Positions 1 to 5,276 of a DNA stretch of 5,276 nt are shown one piece after another. The stretch's first letter is position 1, and the number at the start of each line of letters is the position of its first letter. The notes beneath the pieces are model-generated. The model was not told where the DNA came from. It worked only from the letters and a program-made list of their open reading frames with translations, and did no database searches. Both the position numbers and the translations under genes were made by a program. Source of the stretch: an uncultured Victivallales bacterium. GTDB lineage: Bacteria > Verrucomicrobiota > Lentisphaeria > Oligosphaerales > JAFGRS01. The DNA lies in the NCBI GenBank assembly GCA_903834675.1, contig CAILKC010000521.1:1-5276 (forward strand). The letters run 5' to 3'.

Positions 1-60
1 CAGGAGCAGAGGCAAAGGACACGCTAGTGTAACGTCCGCAAGATCCGTTGTGTTATGCCT

Positions 61-165
61 GAACGTCCAACATCGAACGTCCAACATCGAACGTCCAACA
101 TCGAACGTCCAACATCGAACGTCCAACATCGAACGTCCAACGCCCAACGTCCAACGCCCAACGTC
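61..165 (+). repeat. Tandem array of 7-bp units (14-bp double unit)
   Basis: Fifteen consecutive heptamers fit the consensus SAACRYC. The first ten form five perfect copies of the 14-bp unit GAACGTCCAACATC (61-130), alternating GAACGTC and CAACATC. The last five (131-165) drift to CAACGCC and CAACGTC. The array is clearly lower in GC than the flanking DNA. Because 7 is not a multiple of 3, any open frame through it gives a 7-residue peptide repeat, so predicted proteins here are artefacts. From memory, repeats giving peptides of this kind are common between genes in drafts of Lentisphaerota, Kiritimatiellota and related phyla; their function is unknown to me. Confidence 0.95.
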
Positions 166-199
166 GAAGGAGAGGCACTCAGCCGTGCGAGAATGATTC

Positions 200-236
200 G
201 ATGTTCGATGTTCATCGTTCGATGTTGGACGTTCAG
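200..236 (-). repeat. Inverted block of the same heptamers (foldback arm)
   Basis: Read on the minus strand, 234 down to 200 gives five heptamers: GAACGTC, CAACATC, GAACGAT, GAACATC, GAACATC. Bases 216-236 are an exact 21-bp reverse complement of 59-79, the left end of the tandem array. A 34-base non-repeat spacer (166-199) separates the two arms. A single strand through this region could form a long hairpin, and because the left arm is periodic the right arm could pair in several registers. It lies just past the stop codon of the minus-strand glycoside hydrolase, so its transcript could use the hairpin for 3'-end protection or termination. There is no obvious U-tract, so this role is an inference. 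Confidence 0.9.
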
Positions 237-276
237 AGGCGGCCTTGATAGACCAATGGAATAGGCGGACGACACG

Positions 277-3200
277 CTAGCGCTCCGCCCCGGGGGGGAT
301 GAGGCGCAGATGCCGCGCCCCGTCCACGGCGGGTTGAACCGCACTCCAGGCGGCCGGGCTGCCTTCGGGGTCCACGGCGCCGTAGATCAGCACGGCTGGG
401 CAGCCCTCGGGCCGATAGGTCATACCCGGCGCCAGCTCGGCCGGTTTCTCCAGGATCAGGCGGGCGTCGGGGTGTTGGACGCCGGCCGGATCCAGCCAGA
501 AATGGGCCTTGGTGCGCTCGTCCAGGGGCAGGCAGCCGTAGCGGGCCCCGGCCGCGGCGTCGTACCAGGTGCTGGCGCCGGACGTACGGTAGTAGTTCGG
601 CACGCTCTTGCCGGTGCCAGGCAGATCGGCGTCGGGGCTGCCGCCGATGCTGGAGAGCAGGTAGTGGAAGAAGCCCATGACCACGAGGGGTCGCGCCGGG
701 TCGACGTTCTTCACCCCGACGCAGCGGGCGATGAGGAACGGCAGGTCGGGCAGGACCACGAAGCGGTGTTCGATCTCGAAAGGCACTGCCTGACCGCGCG
801 GGTTGGCCATCTTGCCCTGCTCGTCGACAGCGGTGATCACGCCGCCGGTGCCGCCGTGCCGCCCAGTGACGGAGACGACCACCCCGCCGGGCAGTTCCTG
901 GATGTCGATGGCAGCCAGGCTGTCCGTCTGAACCCACAGGTTGTCGCCGCCGGGGCATTGCCAGAGCAGCGGGTTGTAGCGGCCCAGCAGGATGCCGTTG
1001 ACCGAGATGCGGTCGATGATGTTGCCGCTCTTGCCGTCGTGTTCGAGGCGCAGCACGCCGTTGTCGATGAGGTACCCCTTCTCGCCGAGGCGCTCGACGC
1101 GGACCGTTCCCGTCGTCGCGCCAGCCCCCGCCTGGACCACGCCGGTGAAGGTGCCCCCCGGCGCCAGGGGCGGCGTGCGCAGGACCCAGATGCCTTCGGC
1201 AAACGGCAACAGCGACAGATCACCGCAGCGCAGCGGTTGGCCGGCCGCCGCCTGCCAGGACAGCATGGCGGGCATGGCCGGGAGCGCGACCGGACCGGCG
1301 TTGACTAGGACCGCGGGCTGGCCTGTCTGGTCGCCGGTGGTGCCGCCGCCGTAGGCGGTCAGGCGCGTCAGGCCGCGGCAGCCCCGCGGCGTCCAGCCTG
1401 GCGGCGCGGTGATCTCCGCGGTCACCGCCTGCACCCCCGGCGCCAGGCGGCTGCCGGGGCCGATCTTGATGACGCCTTCGCCGTCCGGATTCAGGGTGAT
1501 CGTCGGGGCGCTGAGGACCTCCTGCCCGGCCGTGATGCGGATGTCCGCCGTGGCGGCGGTGCTGCCGTAGTTCTTCACGCCGACCTCGATGCCCTTGGCG
1601 CCATAGGTGAAGCGGGTCAGATAGAGCTCCGGCAGCTCGCCGGAGTGCAGGCGGAAGGCGAGGGGGTTGAGCCTGGCGGCCATGGCGGTCAACTCGGGGT
1701 AGGGCTTGTCATCGACGTTCACCAGGCCGTAGTTGGAGTCCTCGGGGAAGGTATCGCTGATGCCCAGCTCGGGTTCATCGGCCCACATGAAGTAGTCGCT
1801 GCCGACCATGAAGGGCAGGCGGAAGAGCAGGTGCTGCATGACTTCGTAGCACTGCGCCTTCTGGGCCTGGGTGTCGACGCGCATGCCGGCGCCGTGCTGG
1901 CTGGGCAGGCCGGCGTCCAGCGCCGGAAAGGACCACTCGGTGATCATCATGGGCCGTTCGACCAGGCCGTAGTACTGGGTGAAGACCTCGGCCAGCTCGC
2001 TGAGGTCGCCGCCGACGAAGTCGACGCGCGGATAATTGTTGAAGGTGACGACGTCGCAGTGCCGGGCGCAGGCTTTCCAGGCCCACTCCGGGGCGTTGCC
2101 AGCGAAGCGTGAGCCGATCACCAGGTGGTTCGGGTCCGCCTTACGGATCGCTGCTGCGGAGACCGCAAAGTAGCGCTCGGCGACCTCGGCGAGGAAGGCT
2201 TTCTGGACCGCGCGTGCTGGGTCGTTCAGCGCCGGCAGCTCGGTGAGGGCGAGCAGGTCGTCCCAGGTGGCCACGGTCTGGCTCCAGGTCTGGTTGAACG
2301 CCGCCAGGGTCGGGTGGGCGGCCTGGAGGCGCTCCACCAGGGCGCGCTTACCGCTGTGCGTGGCGGGCAGTTTCATGGTCTCGGTCCAGATGCCATCTTC
2401 GCGGCCGGTCTTGCCGTACCATTCCAGCTCATTGTCGAGGAAGTAGCCCAGCAGCCAGGGGTCGGTGCGGCTGCTGGCGCAGGTGGTCTTGGCGCGGGCG
2501 TTGCAGTAGGCTTCCCAGCGCGGGTCGAAGACGTTCGGGAAGCCGGTCCAGGTGGTCTTCTCCACCAGCGCCGAGACGTCGGAGAAGGTGGAACCGAAGG
2601 CGGCAAACAGGGTGTGCGCCAGGCCCTGGTAGCGCGCTGCCTCGATATTGCCTGCGCCGAGCAGGTTGAAGCCCCATTCGCGCAGCCGTTGGGTCGCGGC
2701 TTCGCCCCACTTGGCCGGGGAGCCGTAGAGCCGTTCGCAGGTGCGGTTGTAGGGCGCGTAACCCAGCTTCTGGCACCAGTGCGAGAAGTAGTTCACGTGG
2801 TCGGTGCCCACGGCGTAGAAACGCTCGCCGCGCGGGTCCACCAGCCACCAGCGCTTGCCGTCCTTCTCAACCTGGAAGTAGCCGTTGGCCGCGCTGGCGG
2901 CCTTGACGCCGGAACCGGCCACGGCGTAGGGCGGAAAGCTCAGCTGAGCCAGCGCGGGCAGGGGGCGTGCGTCGGTGTCATCCGCCCGCATGCTGAAATC
3001 ATCAAAGGAAGCCCTCAGGCCGGAGGCTTTGAGTGCCGGGCGGCCCTCTTTGATGGCCTCGGCGGTGAACTCGTAGCCGAGGTGGGCGAGTTCGCTGCCG
3101 TCAGGGGCGACGACCCAGCCATCGATGCCGCGGGGGGTCAGGGCCAGGCGCAGGCGGTAGGCCTGATCGTACTGCCAATTCGTCGCCAGGCCAGTGCTGG

Positions 3201-3612
3201 CGGTGCGTTTCAGGTTATCCTGGGCGAGCCACTTGCCCTCGCGCATCTCGCAGAGTTCGACAAAGTGGCCCTTGTCATCGGTATCGGGCTTCTCGACCAG
3301 GGCCAGATGCCAGAAGTTGCTCGCATCGCGCATGAGGCCGATCCCGGCCACTTTCCAGGTCTTGGAACCCGCGGCTGTCGGGACCAGCGTGACTTCGCAC
3401 TGCACCGTGGTGAACAACGGGCTCCCGGCCAGGTAGGCGACGGCTGGCAGCCCCAGATCGGCGCGTAGCCGACCCGCGGTCACCTGCCAGTTGAATTCGT
3501 CGGCATCCCATTGCGCCAGCGTCTCGGAGAAGGCGTCGGCGCGGGTGACCTCGGCGGCCCCGAGCTGGACGGTGAGGAAGAGGCAGGCACAGGCGAGTAG
3601 TGAGAATCTCAT
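277..3612 (-). CDS. Secreted multidomain clan GH-A glycoside hydrolase (agarase/beta-galactosidase-like)
   Basis: The 1111-residue protein starts with a signal peptide: MRF, a hydrophobic core, and a likely signal peptidase I site after LGAA at residue 20. Residues 24-210 look like a beta-sandwich (LamG or glycan-binding type) ending in SFDDFSMRA. Residues 235-650 look like a TIM barrel. It opens with GKRWWLVDPRGERFYAVGTD (W255, W256), which resembles the start of agarase and beta-galactosidase-like GH-A enzymes, and continues with a WGFN motif. FLDNELEWYG places an Asn-Glu pair at 394-395, the expected acid/base. MITEWSFPA places the expected nucleophile at E559. The 164-residue gap between them fits clan GH-A. 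Residues 655-745 resemble an Ig-like domain. Residues 845-1105, starting near IDNGVLRLEH, resemble the C-terminal beta-sandwich of some mannosidases. The protein is probably exported to attack a polysaccharide or oligosaccharide. The substrate and exact GH family are not readable from sequence alone. The start is supported by a ribosome binding site. Confidence 0.85.
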   Translation of the reverse strand: MRFSLLACACLFLTVQLGAAEVTRADAFSETLAQWDADEFNWQVTAGRLRADLGLPAVAYLAGSPLFTTVQCEVTLVPTAAGSKTWKVAGIGLMRDASNFWHLALVEKPDTDDKGHFVELCEMREGKWLAQDNLKRTASTGLATNWQYDQAYRLRLALTPRGIDGWVVAPDGSELAHLGYEFTAEAIKEGRPALKASGLRASFDDFSMRADDTDARPLPALAQLSFPPYAVAGSGVKAASAANGYFQVEKDGKRWWLVDPRGERFYAVGTDHVNYFSHWCQKLGYAPYNRTCERLYGSPAKWGEAATQRLREWGFNLLGAGNIEAARYQGLAHTLFAAFGSTFSDVSALVEKTTWTGFPNVFDPRWEAYCNARAKTTCASSRTDPWLLGYFLDNELEWYGKTGREDGIWTETMKLPATHSGKRALVERLQAAHPTLAAFNQTWSQTVATWDDLLALTELPALNDPARAVQKAFLAEVAERYFAVSAAAIRKADPNHLVIGSRFAGNAPEWAWKACARHCDVVTFNNYPRVDFVGGDLSELAEVFTQYYGLVERPMMITEWSFPALDAGLPSQHGAGMRVDTQAQKAQCYEVMQHLLFRLPFMVGSDYFMWADEPELGISDTFPEDSNYGLVNVDDKPYPELTAMAARLNPLAFRLHSGELPELYLTRFTYGAKGIEVGVKNYGSTAATADIRITAGQEVLSAPTITLNPDGEGVIKIGPGSRLAPGVQAVTAEITAPPGWTPRGCRGLTRLTAYGGGTTGDQTGQPAVLVNAGPVALPAMPAMLSWQAAAGQPLRCGDLSLLPFAEGIWVLRTPPLAPGGTFTGVVQAGAGATTGTVRVERLGEKGYLIDNGVLRLEHDGKSGNIIDRISVNGILLGRYNPLLWQCPGGDNLWVQTDSLAAIDIQELPGGVVVSVTGRHGGTGGVITAVDEQGKMANPRGQAVPFEIEHRFVVLPDLPFLIARCVGVKNVDPARPLVVMGFFHYLLSSIGGSPDADLPGTGKSVPNYYRTSGASTWYDAAAGARYGCLPLDERTKAHFWLDPAGVQHPDARLILEKPAELAPGMTYRPEGCPAVLIYGAVDPEGSPAAWSAVQPAVDGARHLRLIPPGAER

Positions 3613-3620
3613 TCTTGCAG

Positions 3621-3625
3621 CCTCC
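3621..3625 (-). promoter_or_regulatory. Ribosome binding site of the glycoside hydrolase
   Basis: On the minus strand GGAGG lies 8 bases before the ATG at 3612-3610. It fixes the start and places the signal peptide at the true N-terminus. I found no convincing -35/-10 pair for this gene in 3626-3749. Confidence 0.75.
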
Positions 3626-3714
3626 GGGATGGGTAACTATGGCGATGCCTGATAGCTTAGCGCCAACGGGCCCGACTGGCCAGGCGTGCGCCGGGGCGGC
3701 CCAGGTGCATGATC

Positions 3715-3743
3715 TTGACAGCGCAGCCCAGGGTGACTACATT
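3715..3743 (+). promoter_or_regulatory. Sigma-70-type promoter of the toxin-antitoxin operon
   Basis: A perfect TTGACA (3715-3720) is followed by a 17-base spacer and TACATT (3738-3743, 4 of 6 matches to TATAAT). Transcription would be expected to begin 6-8 bases later, at the ATG at 3750, giving a leaderless mRNA; no Shine-Dalgarno sequence precedes that ATG. The imperfect inverted pair GGTGAC (3732-3737) and GTAACC (3753-3758) brackets the -10 and start site. It could be an operator for autoregulation by the antitoxin, but this is weak. Confidence 0.6.
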
Positions 3744-3749
3744 GGCCTC

Positions 3750-4007
3750 ATGGTAACCACACTCAGAGAAAGCAAAGCCAAACTCAGTGCCTTGGTGGAG
3801 GTTGCGGCGCGTGGTGAAGAGGTTATCATCACGGTGCGCGGCAAACCGCGGGCCCGTCTCTGTCCGCTGGTCCGCGTGTCTCCCCTTGAGCAACGCGGGC
3901 GGGCCAACTGGGGGGAGAGCCTCCGTGTGGCCAGAGCAACACACTCGGTGGGGGCGCGCGATACCGGGACGGAGATCCTCGACGAGCTGCGGGGGGACCG
4001 GGTGTGA
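3750..4007 (+). CDS. Phd/YefM-like antitoxin of a type II toxin-antitoxin pair
   Basis: This is an 85-residue protein. Its N-terminal half reads as a Phd/YefM-type DNA-binding antitoxin: a VTTLRESKAKLSALVEVA helix, then GEEVIITVRGKPRARLCPL, with the typical strand-turn motif ending in a GKP-x-A/R-R-L signature near residues 30-39. The C-terminal half (about 45-85) is the variable part that in this family wraps the toxin. Such antitoxins neutralise the partner and repress their own promoter. The frame is open back to 3600, but I chose ATG 3750 because family similarity begins there and because it sits where the promoter predicts transcription to start. The stop codon overlaps the GTG start of the toxin gene by four bases (GTGA), the usual translational coupling. 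With the toxin apparently broken, this may now be an orphan antitoxin. Confidence 0.8.
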   Translation: MVTTLRESKAKLSALVEVAARGEEVIITVRGKPRARLCPLVRVSPLEQRGRANWGESLRVARATHSVGARDTGTEILDELRGDRV

Positions 4008-4330
4008 TCTACTGGGACACGTCCTGCGTGCTCAAGCTCTATACCGCCGAGAGCGATTCCCTGGCGTGGCAGAATCAGGCTCTTGTCACAGACGACGACT
4101 TCGTTGCCAGCGCCCTTCTGGAAACGGAGATGGCCTATGCCTTGGCACAGAAGGAACTGCGCGGTGAGGTGAAACCGGGCGGCGCACAGGCGTTACTGCG
4201 TCTCTTCGGGCGAGACGTGCAGGCTGGGCGATTCGCGCTGTATCCCGTGGGTGCCGACATCATGCTGGCCGCCGTCGACATTGCGGCCAAGTGTTATCGT
4301 GCGGAGAGTCCGCTGTTTCTCGCCTCCTAG
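4004..4330 (+). CDS. Truncated VapC-like PIN-domain toxin, probably inactive
   Basis: This is a 108-residue ORF starting at GTG, overlapping the antitoxin stop. MIYWDTSCVLKLY is the classic PIN N-terminus with the first catalytic acid at D5. VASALLETEMAYALA supplies the second, E42 (or E40). PIN toxins are Mg-dependent ribonucleases that normally use three or four acids and run to about 130-145 residues. Here the protein ends at ESPLFLAS, where the family normally has a segment like TLDALHLAS carrying the third acid, so the metal site is incomplete. The reading frame then meets TAG at 4328-4330. The coding span plus the out-of-frame remnant to 4433 would be about 142 residues, a normal VapC length. 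That points to a small deletion and frameshift rather than a naturally short toxin, although a sequencing or assembly error is also possible. Confidence 0.75.
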   Translation: MIYWDTSCVLKLYTAESDSLAWQNQALVTDDDFVASALLETEMAYALAQKELRGEVKPGGAQALLRLFGRDVQAGRFALYPVGADIMLAAVDIAAKCYRAESPLFLAS

Positions 4331-4433
4331 CCTCGCGGCGGGGTTGCCCGCGGTGCAGCGCGTAGCTTGCACCGCGCCCACCGTGGTAGCAAATAGGGAG
4401 CAAGCTAGTTACGGTTTACGAATCTCGTCATAG
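4331..4433 (+). pseudogene. Out-of-frame C-terminal remnant of the VapC toxin
   Basis: In the frame one base ahead of the toxin ORF, this stretch reads SLAAGLPA, then TVVANREQASYGLRIS, and ends at a TAG at 4431-4433. This resembles the usual PIN toxin tail, in which an ASAL-type helix is followed by a V(T/A)-x-DREQA-x-x-x-GLR(I/V) strand and helix. The expected Asp before REQA is replaced by Asn. The match is by eye and short, so I hold it with moderate confidence. It has no start of its own. Confidence 0.45.
4349..4376. other. Strong GC-rich stem-loop
   Basis: CGCGGTGCA (4349-4357) and TGCACCGCG (4368-4376) form a perfect 9-bp stem with a 10-base loop. It lies just past the truncated toxin stop. 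No run of T follows on either strand, so it is not a canonical intrinsic terminator. It could still stabilise or end transcripts from the toxin-antitoxin operon. Confidence 0.4.
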
Positions 4434-4522
4434 AACAGGCCCCGACCCCGCAAGAGCGCCTGCGCGTCCTTCAGCGAAATCCCCGCGTCGCGCATGGCCT
4501 TCTCCATGTCCTTATCTGCCAT
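4409..4522 (-). CDS. Possible 37-residue peptide or C-terminal gene remnant, unknown function
   Basis: On the minus strand ATG at 4522-4520 opens a 37-residue, highly charged and probably helical peptide: MADKDMEKAMRDAGISL, a KDAQALL stretch, then a GLFYDEIRKP end. Codon third positions are strongly G/C, unlike random frame use. No good Shine-Dalgarno sequence precedes the ATG. The frame stays open further upstream (RLLYETTCRW before the Met), so this may be the tail of a decayed gene rather than a complete one. It runs tail-to-tail into the toxin remnant and is divergent from the gene at 4628. I do not recognise a family. Confidence 0.35.
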   Translation of the reverse strand: MADKDMEKAMRDAGISLKDAQALLRGRGLFYDEIRKP

Positions 4523-4564
4523 CCAGCGGCAGGTGGTCTCGTAGAGTAGTCTGGTATGGCGAGC

Positions 4565-4592
4565 TTCGCAATGGGCGCGGATTGTGTATAGT
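4565..4592 (+). promoter_or_regulatory. Candidate promoter of the 173-residue ORF
   Basis: TTCGCA (4565-4570, 4 of 6 to TTGACA) is followed after 16 bases by TATAGT (4587-4592, 5 of 6 to TATAAT). Transcription would start near 4599, leaving a leader of about 28 bases that contains the ribosome binding site. Confidence 0.4.
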
Positions 4593-4615
4593 ATGCCGAG
4601 CTTTACGCTAAGGCG

Positions 4616-4621
4616 AGGAGG
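4616..4621 (+). promoter_or_regulatory. Ribosome binding site of the 173-residue ORF
   Basis: A full AGGAGG lies 6 bases before ATG 4628. It fixes the start and is the best evidence that this ORF is translated. Confidence 0.75.
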
Positions 4622-4627
4622 GAAGCC

Positions 4628-5149
4628 ATGCTGGCAGACGAGGAGTACGCTGGCATCGTCGAGCAGATGCAGCGCGAAGGGGCATGGATCGCGGGGTATT
4701 CGCACGAAGAGACGATCCACGCTTACAGCATCCTGGCCGTCAGAGCGTTTCGGCAGGCCGGGCGGATCATCGAGGTGCAGCGCCAGCGGGCGCCGCTGAT
4801 CAAGTCCGTGTGGTTGTTGATCTGGGGGTGGTTCGGCACCGTCGATAGCAGGCCCTACTTCGCCGCGTGCGAAGTGCAGGCCCGCGAGACGGCAGACCTG
4901 CGACGCGATTGTCTTGACGCCCTGGTACGTCACCCGCCGTCCTTTGCTGAGGCAGAACCTTACGCGCAATGGCTGCACCGCTACTGTGCGGCTCTGGACG
5001 ACTATGCCATCTTCATGAAACGCCAGGCCCTGTTTCTGGTGCGCAAGTCCATGGAGACTGGCAGACCTTGCCTGTTGCGGCGGGAGTGGCAAGTGCAGGT
5101 GACGTTCGAGCAGCCGCTGCGCGAGGAGACGCAACTTCAGACTTCTTGA
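4628..5149 (+). CDS. Uncharacterised 173-residue protein
   Basis: I do not recognise a family. The start is set by a consensus AGGAGG six bases upstream. The protein looks mostly helical: an acidic N-terminus (MLADEEYAGIVEQMQREG), a helix with HEETIHAYSILAVRAFRQA at about 26-44, and a short aromatic hydrophobic stretch VWLLIWGWF at 61-69. That stretch is too short and isolated to be a confident membrane segment. Cysteines lie at 81, 95, 120 and 148, but without a metal-binding pattern. There is no signal peptide, so a cytoplasmic location is likely. The C-terminus (EWQVQVTFEQPL) may form a strand. The gene appears monocistronic, with its own candidate promoter, and converges on the minus-strand gene ending at 5177. 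A long antisense frame overlapping it is a shadow. Confidence 0.7.
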   Translation: MLADEEYAGIVEQMQREGAWIAGYSHEETIHAYSILAVRAFRQAGRIIEVQRQRAPLIKSVWLLIWGWFGTVDSRPYFAACEVQARETADLRRDCLDALVRHPPSFAEAEPYAQWLHRYCAALDDYAIFMKRQALFLVRKSMETGRPCLLRREWQVQVTFEQPLREETQLQTS

Positions 5150-5176
5150 TCCATGGAAAAAGGGGTTGTGGCACTT

Positions 5177-5276
5177 TCAGCCTGCGGGGTTGGCGGCCTG
5201 GAGCTGATAGACCATGCGCAGGTCGGTGCCGGGATAGGTGAACTCGGCGTCGTTGAGGTGAACGAGGATCATCTCG
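5177..5276 (-). CDS. C-terminal end of a gene cut by the window edge
   Basis: On the minus strand the last 32 codons of a gene run from the right edge to TGA at 5179-5177. They read EMILVHLNDAEFTYPG, then TDLRMVYQLQ and a short AANPAG tail. The amino acid mix looks like real protein, with strand-like segments, but is too short to assign. The gene converges on the 173-residue ORF with a 27-base gap that contains no clear terminator. It could be another large enzyme like the one at 277-3612, but nothing visible shows this. Confidence 0.6.
   Translation of the reverse strand, partial: EMILVHLNDAEFTYPGTDLRMVYQLQAANPAG

Larger units (their letters stand above)
18..280. other. Possible inserted unit bounded by 10-bp direct repeats
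   Basis: GACACGCTAG occurs at 18-27 and again at 271-280, on either side of the foldback repeat. Just inside, CGTCCGC (33-39) is an inverted match to GCGGACG (265-271). The arrangement of short direct repeat, short inverted repeat, foldback core, then the same in reverse resembles a small non-coding mobile unit or a recombined segment. There is no transposase or other gene inside. The right direct repeat contains the TAG stop of the glycoside hydrolase (read from 279 to 277). A chance 10-bp match at these distances is unlikely but not excluded. Apart from the repeat, bases 1-276 hold nothing I can call. Confidence 0.35.

Noticed and set aside
3..32. Short plus-strand frame ending GAEAKDTLV then TAA, possibly the end of an upstream gene
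   Set aside because: Only nine residues are visible, and another frame gives an equally short tail, so there is no way to support it.
61..165. CRISPR array
   Set aside because: The units are contiguous 7- and 14-mers with no unique spacers between them, and no cas gene is present.
24..344. Open frames on both strands through the heptamer repeat
   Set aside because: They exist because the 7-bp unit has no stop codon in those frames. The peptides are low-complexity repeats with no start signal, so they are not genes.
310..3468. Long plus-strand frames (for example 310-1308 and 2125-3468) opposite the hydrolase
   Set aside because: They are antisense shadows of a GC-rich gene. Their composition is rich in G, A, V and R, with no domains and no ribosome binding sites, whereas the minus strand encodes a clear enzyme.
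3626..3700. Minus-strand promoter for the hydrolase (TTGGCG and CATAGT)
   Set aside because: The spacing is 19 bases and both boxes are weak, so I do not call it.
3709..3756. 15-codon upstream ORF overlapping the antitoxin start
   Set aside because: Its ATG lies upstream of the -35 hexamer of the predicted promoter, so it would not be on the transcript. It is most likely chance.
4409..5134. 241-residue minus-strand frame across the 173-residue gene
   Set aside because: Most of it is antisense to the better supported plus-strand gene. Only its last 37 codons, outside that gene, look coding, and these are listed separately.

Overview
The window is GC-rich bacterial DNA from an organism I cannot name. 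Three things point towards the Planctomycetota/Verrucomicrobiota/Lentisphaerota/Kiritimatiellota side of the tree, or a similar polysaccharide degrader: a very large secreted glycoside hydrolase, clear AGGAGG-type ribosome binding sites, and a heptamer-based tandem repeat of a kind I remember from draft genomes of those groups. This placement is an inference from memory, not a search result.

Layout. Bases 1-276 hold no convincing gene. They contain a tandem array of 7-bp units (61-165) followed by an inverted block of the same units (200-236), so the whole can fold back on itself. A 10-bp direct repeat (18-27 and 271-280) flanks the structure, and its right copy contains the stop codon of the next gene. 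Bases 277-3612 (minus strand) encode a 1111-residue secreted clan GH-A type glycoside hydrolase with a sandwich-type N-terminal domain, a catalytic barrel (candidate acid/base E395, nucleophile E559), an Ig-like region and a C-terminal beta-rich domain. The 137-bp gap 3613-3749 is a divergent control region. To the right, on the plus strand, is a Phd/YefM-like antitoxin gene (3750-4007) whose predicted promoter would give a leaderless mRNA. Its coupled PIN-domain toxin gene (4004-4330) stops before the third catalytic acid, and what looks like the rest of the toxin lies out of frame up to 4433. The toxin-antitoxin locus therefore looks decayed on the toxin side.

Bases 4409-4522 (minus) may encode a 37-residue peptide or a gene remnant. 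Bases 4628-5149 (plus) encode a 173-residue protein of unknown function with a strong ribosome binding site. Bases 5177-5276 (minus) are the C-terminal end of another gene entering from beyond the right edge.

The genes do not form one pathway. The picture is a large catabolic secreted enzyme bordered by accessory DNA: a foldback repeat on one side, and a broken toxin-antitoxin module plus orphan genes on the other. I see no CRISPR array, tRNA, rRNA or transposase.
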